Shown here: in pieces, positions 6,930 to 8,840 of the stretch
Layout of the letters: every line of letters begins with the position of its first letter
Position numbering within the stretch: position 1 is the stretch's first letter
DNA from: Oscillospiraceae bacterium
GTDB taxonomy: Bacteria > Bacillota > Clostridia > Oscillospirales > UBA929
Assembly (NCBI GenBank): GCA_009777435.1
Contig: WRLW01000052.1
Location: 1 to 8,840 of the forward strand
Direction: 5' to 3'
DNA: 8,840 bases
The notes under the pieces: generated by a model
What the model was told of the DNA's origin: nothing
The model's input: only the letters and a program-made list of their open reading frames with translations
The model's database searches: none
Position numbers and translations under genes: made by a program

Positions 6930-8840
6930 ATGAATGCTGAAACCTTATTTATGGCCGCGCCCATAGGCTCGGTCTGCGCGCTGGCCTTCGCTTACGCGAT
7001 GGCGCGCCGCGTTTTGAGGGCCGATCCCGGAACCGGCCTTATGAAGCGCGTGGCCGACACGATATCAAAGGGCGCGGCGGCCTATCTCAAACGCCAATAC
7101 TCCGGTGTGGCCGTTTTTTTCGGCGTCATGTTCGTCATACTGTCGGCCATGGCGTTTTTCAAGCTGCTGACGCCCTTTGTGCCCTTCGCGTTTATAACGG
7201 GGGGCTTCTTCTCCGGGCTTGCGGGCTTCGTGGGCATGAAGATCGCCACCAAGGCAAACAGCCGCACCGCGCAGGGCGCGCGCGTCAGCCTGAACCGCGG
7301 GCTGCGCGTCGCGTTTTCGGCCGGGGCGGTCATGGGCTTTACGGTCATAGGGCTTGCGTTGCTGGATTTGTCCATATGGTTCATGCTGCTGAAGTACATA
7401 TTCTACAGGAGCCTGTCGGATGAGGCGCAGATACGCGCCATCTCTTCGGCCATGCTGACCTTTGGGATGGGCGCGTCGTCTATGGCGCTGTTCGCGCGCG
7501 TGGGCGGCGGCATTTTCACCAAGGCGGCCGACGTGGGCGCCGACCTGGTGGGCAAGGTCGAGGCCGGCATACCCGAGGACGACCCGCGCAACCCGGCCGT
7601 CATAGCGGACAACGTGGGCGACAACGTGGGCGACGTGGCGGGCATGGGCGCCGACCTGTACGAGTCATATGTAGGCTCCATCGCGGCCACGCTCGCGCTG
7701 GCCGTGGCCGCGGGGTACGGCTTCAGCGGCGCGGTGGTGCCCATGGTGATGGCCGCCGTTGGAACGCTGGCGTCCATCATAGGCACGTTTTTTGTGCGCA
7801 CCAAGGAAAACGTCAGCCAAAAATCCCTGCTTAGCACCCTGCGCACGGGTACGTACCTCGCGTCGGCCATCGTGGCGGCCGCGGCTTACCCGACGGTGTA
7901 TTTCTGTCTGGGCAGGGAGCGCGTCGGCGTGTACATAGCGGTCTTGTCGGGCTTGGCGGCGGGCGTCCTGATCGGCTCGATAACCGAGTATTATACCTCC
8001 GACAGCCACAAGCCGGTGAAGGACTTGGCGGAATCCAGCCTCACCGGGCCGGCCACAGTCATTATCGGCGGCATATCGCTGGGTATGACCTCCACCCTGA
8101 TGCCTGTGCTGGTGGTCGGCGCGTCGGTGCTGTGCAGCTTTTTCGCCTCGGGCGGCGCGTCGAATTTCGCGGCCGGGCTGTACGGCGTGGGCATCTCGGC
8201 GGTCGGTATGCTGTCCACGCTCGGCATCACGCTGGCCACCGACGCTTACGGCCCCGTGGCCGACAACGCGGGCGGCATCGCCCAGATGGCCGGGTTAGGA
8301 AGCGAGGTTCGCGAACGCACAGACGCGCTGGACTCATTGGGAAACACCACGGCGGCCACAGGCAAAGGCTTTGCCATCGGCTCGGCGGCGCTGACCGCGC
8401 TGGCGCTCATCGTGGCGTATCTGAACGAGGTGAGCCTGATAGCCGAGAACCACGGGCTGAAATTGGACTTGAATCTGGAAATAACCAACCCTCCCGTGCT
8501 TATCGGGCTTTTTATGGGCGGCGTGCTGCCCTTTCTGTTCGCGGCGCTTACCATGAGCGCGGTGGGCCGCGCGGCCACGAGCATAGTGATGGAGGTGCGC
8601 AGGCAGTTCCATGAGATCGCCGGTCTTATGGAGGGTAAGGCCGAACCCGATTACGAGCGCTGTATCGACCTCTGCGCGCGCTCGGCGCAAAAGGAGATGC
8701 TGCCGCCCGCGCTGCTCGCCGTAATAATGCCGGTGGCCGCCGGACTGATACTCGGGGTCGCCGGCGTGGCGGGCCTGCTGGCCGGCGCGACCGTCTCGGG
8801 CTTCATTTTGGCCATAATGATGGCCAACTCGGGCGGCGCC
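6930..8840 (+). CDS. hppA: Membrane-bound ion-pumping pyrophosphatase, K+-dependent type, 3'-partial
   Basis: The first 637 residues of a membrane pyrophosphatase, which hydrolyses PPi and pumps Na+ and/or H+ across the membrane; the window ends before the last 60 or so residues. The hallmark pyrophosphate-binding stretch is intact: DVGADLVGKVEAGIPEDDP (201-219) and NVGDNVGDVAGMGADLYES (228-246), with further conserved TDAYGPVADNAGG (437-449). GNTTAATGKG (471-480) has Ala475 where K+-independent enzymes have Lys, and Gly478 where they have Thr, so K+ dependence is expected. Asp242 and Glu245 correspond to positions 6.50 and 6.53 and Gly249 to 6.57, the arrangement of Na+-pumping or Na+/H+-pumping enzymes. 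GGGGAGG lies six bases upstream of the ATG. The C-terminal lysine and aspartate motifs lie beyond the window. It probably shares a transcript with the VanZ gene. Confidence 0.96.
   Translation, partial: MNAETLFMAAPIGSVCALAFAYAMARRVLRADPGTGLMKRVADTISKGAAAYLKRQYSGVAVFFGVMFVILSAMAFFKLLTPFVPFAFITGGFFSGLAGFVGMKIATKANSRTAQGARVSLNRGLRVAFSAGAVMGFTVIGLALLDLSIWFMLLKYIFYRSLSDEAQIRAISSAMLTFGMGASSMALFARVGGGIFTKAADVGADLVGKVEAGIPEDDPRNPAVIADNVGDNVGDVAGMGADLYESYVGSIAATLALAVAAGYGFSGAVVPMVMAAVGTLASIIGTFFVRTKENVSQKSLLSTLRTGTYLASAIVAAAAYPTVYFCLGRERVGVYIAVLSGLAAGVLIGSITEYYTSDSHKPVKDLAESSLTGPATVIIGGISLGMTSTLMPVLVVGASVLCSFFASGGASNFAAGLYGVGISAVGMLSTLGITLATDAYGPVADNAGGIAQMAGLGSEVRERTDALDSLGNTTAATGKGFAIGSAALTALALIVAYLNEVSLIAENHGLKLDLNLEITNPPVLIGLFMGGVLPFLFAALTMSAVGRAATSIVMEVRRQFHEIAGLMEGKAEPDYERCIDLCARSAQKEMLPPALLAVIMPVAAGLILGVAGVAGLLAGATVSGFILAIMMANSGGA

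Noticed and set aside
7082..8690. Several minus-strand open frames across the pyrophosphatase gene
   Set aside because: They are shadows of a highly conserved plus-strand gene; their products are low-complexity Ala/Ser/Thr/Arg sequences without domains.

Overview
The window looks like the chromosome of a GC-rich Gram-positive spore-former, probably a member of the Clostridia (Bacillota), possibly uncultured. This is inferred from gene content: a SpoIIQ-like LytM/M23 protein, DegV, VanZ, an ABC-F ATPase, a K+-dependent membrane pyrophosphatase and strong GGAGG ribosome sites. Codon third positions are mostly G or C, and AT-rich stretches are almost confined to promoter-like gaps. I see no transposase, integrase, phage gene, CRISPR array, tRNA or rRNA.

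Layout. (1) Positions 1-593 (+) hold the 3' part of an M23 zinc peptidase-like protein whose N-terminus lies outside the window; a 15-bp perfect hairpin covers its stop codon. (2) Positions 642-5150 (-) hold a leftward block. A membrane-anchored protein of unknown function (4359-5150) has its own promoter. It is followed by a probable three-gene operon: a DegV fatty-acid-binding protein, an ABC-F ribosome-associated ATPase and a YdcF/DUF218 membrane protein. The ABC-F and YdcF genes overlap by 41 bases. A second promoter with a palindrome just downstream of it precedes degV. (3) Positions 5403-6122 (+), divergent from that block, encode an unusual lysine-free, arginine-rich lipoprotein built from RDG and TTN repeats. 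It ends at a hairpin shared with a candidate 24-residue small protein on the opposite strand (6189-6263). (4) Positions 6447-8840 (+) hold a VanZ-family membrane protein and, 21 bases downstream, the first 637 codons of a membrane pyrophosphatase. Its visible residues indicate a K+-dependent enzyme that probably pumps Na+ (or Na+ and H+).

The genes do not form one obvious pathway. Several act at the cell envelope (M23 protein, YdcF, the anchored unknown, the lipoprotein, VanZ, the ion pump), while DegV and ABC-F are housekeeping-type proteins. The parts least explained by known families are the repeat lipoprotein, the small ORF facing it, and the DNA signals around them. I found no convincing evidence of a new multi-gene system.
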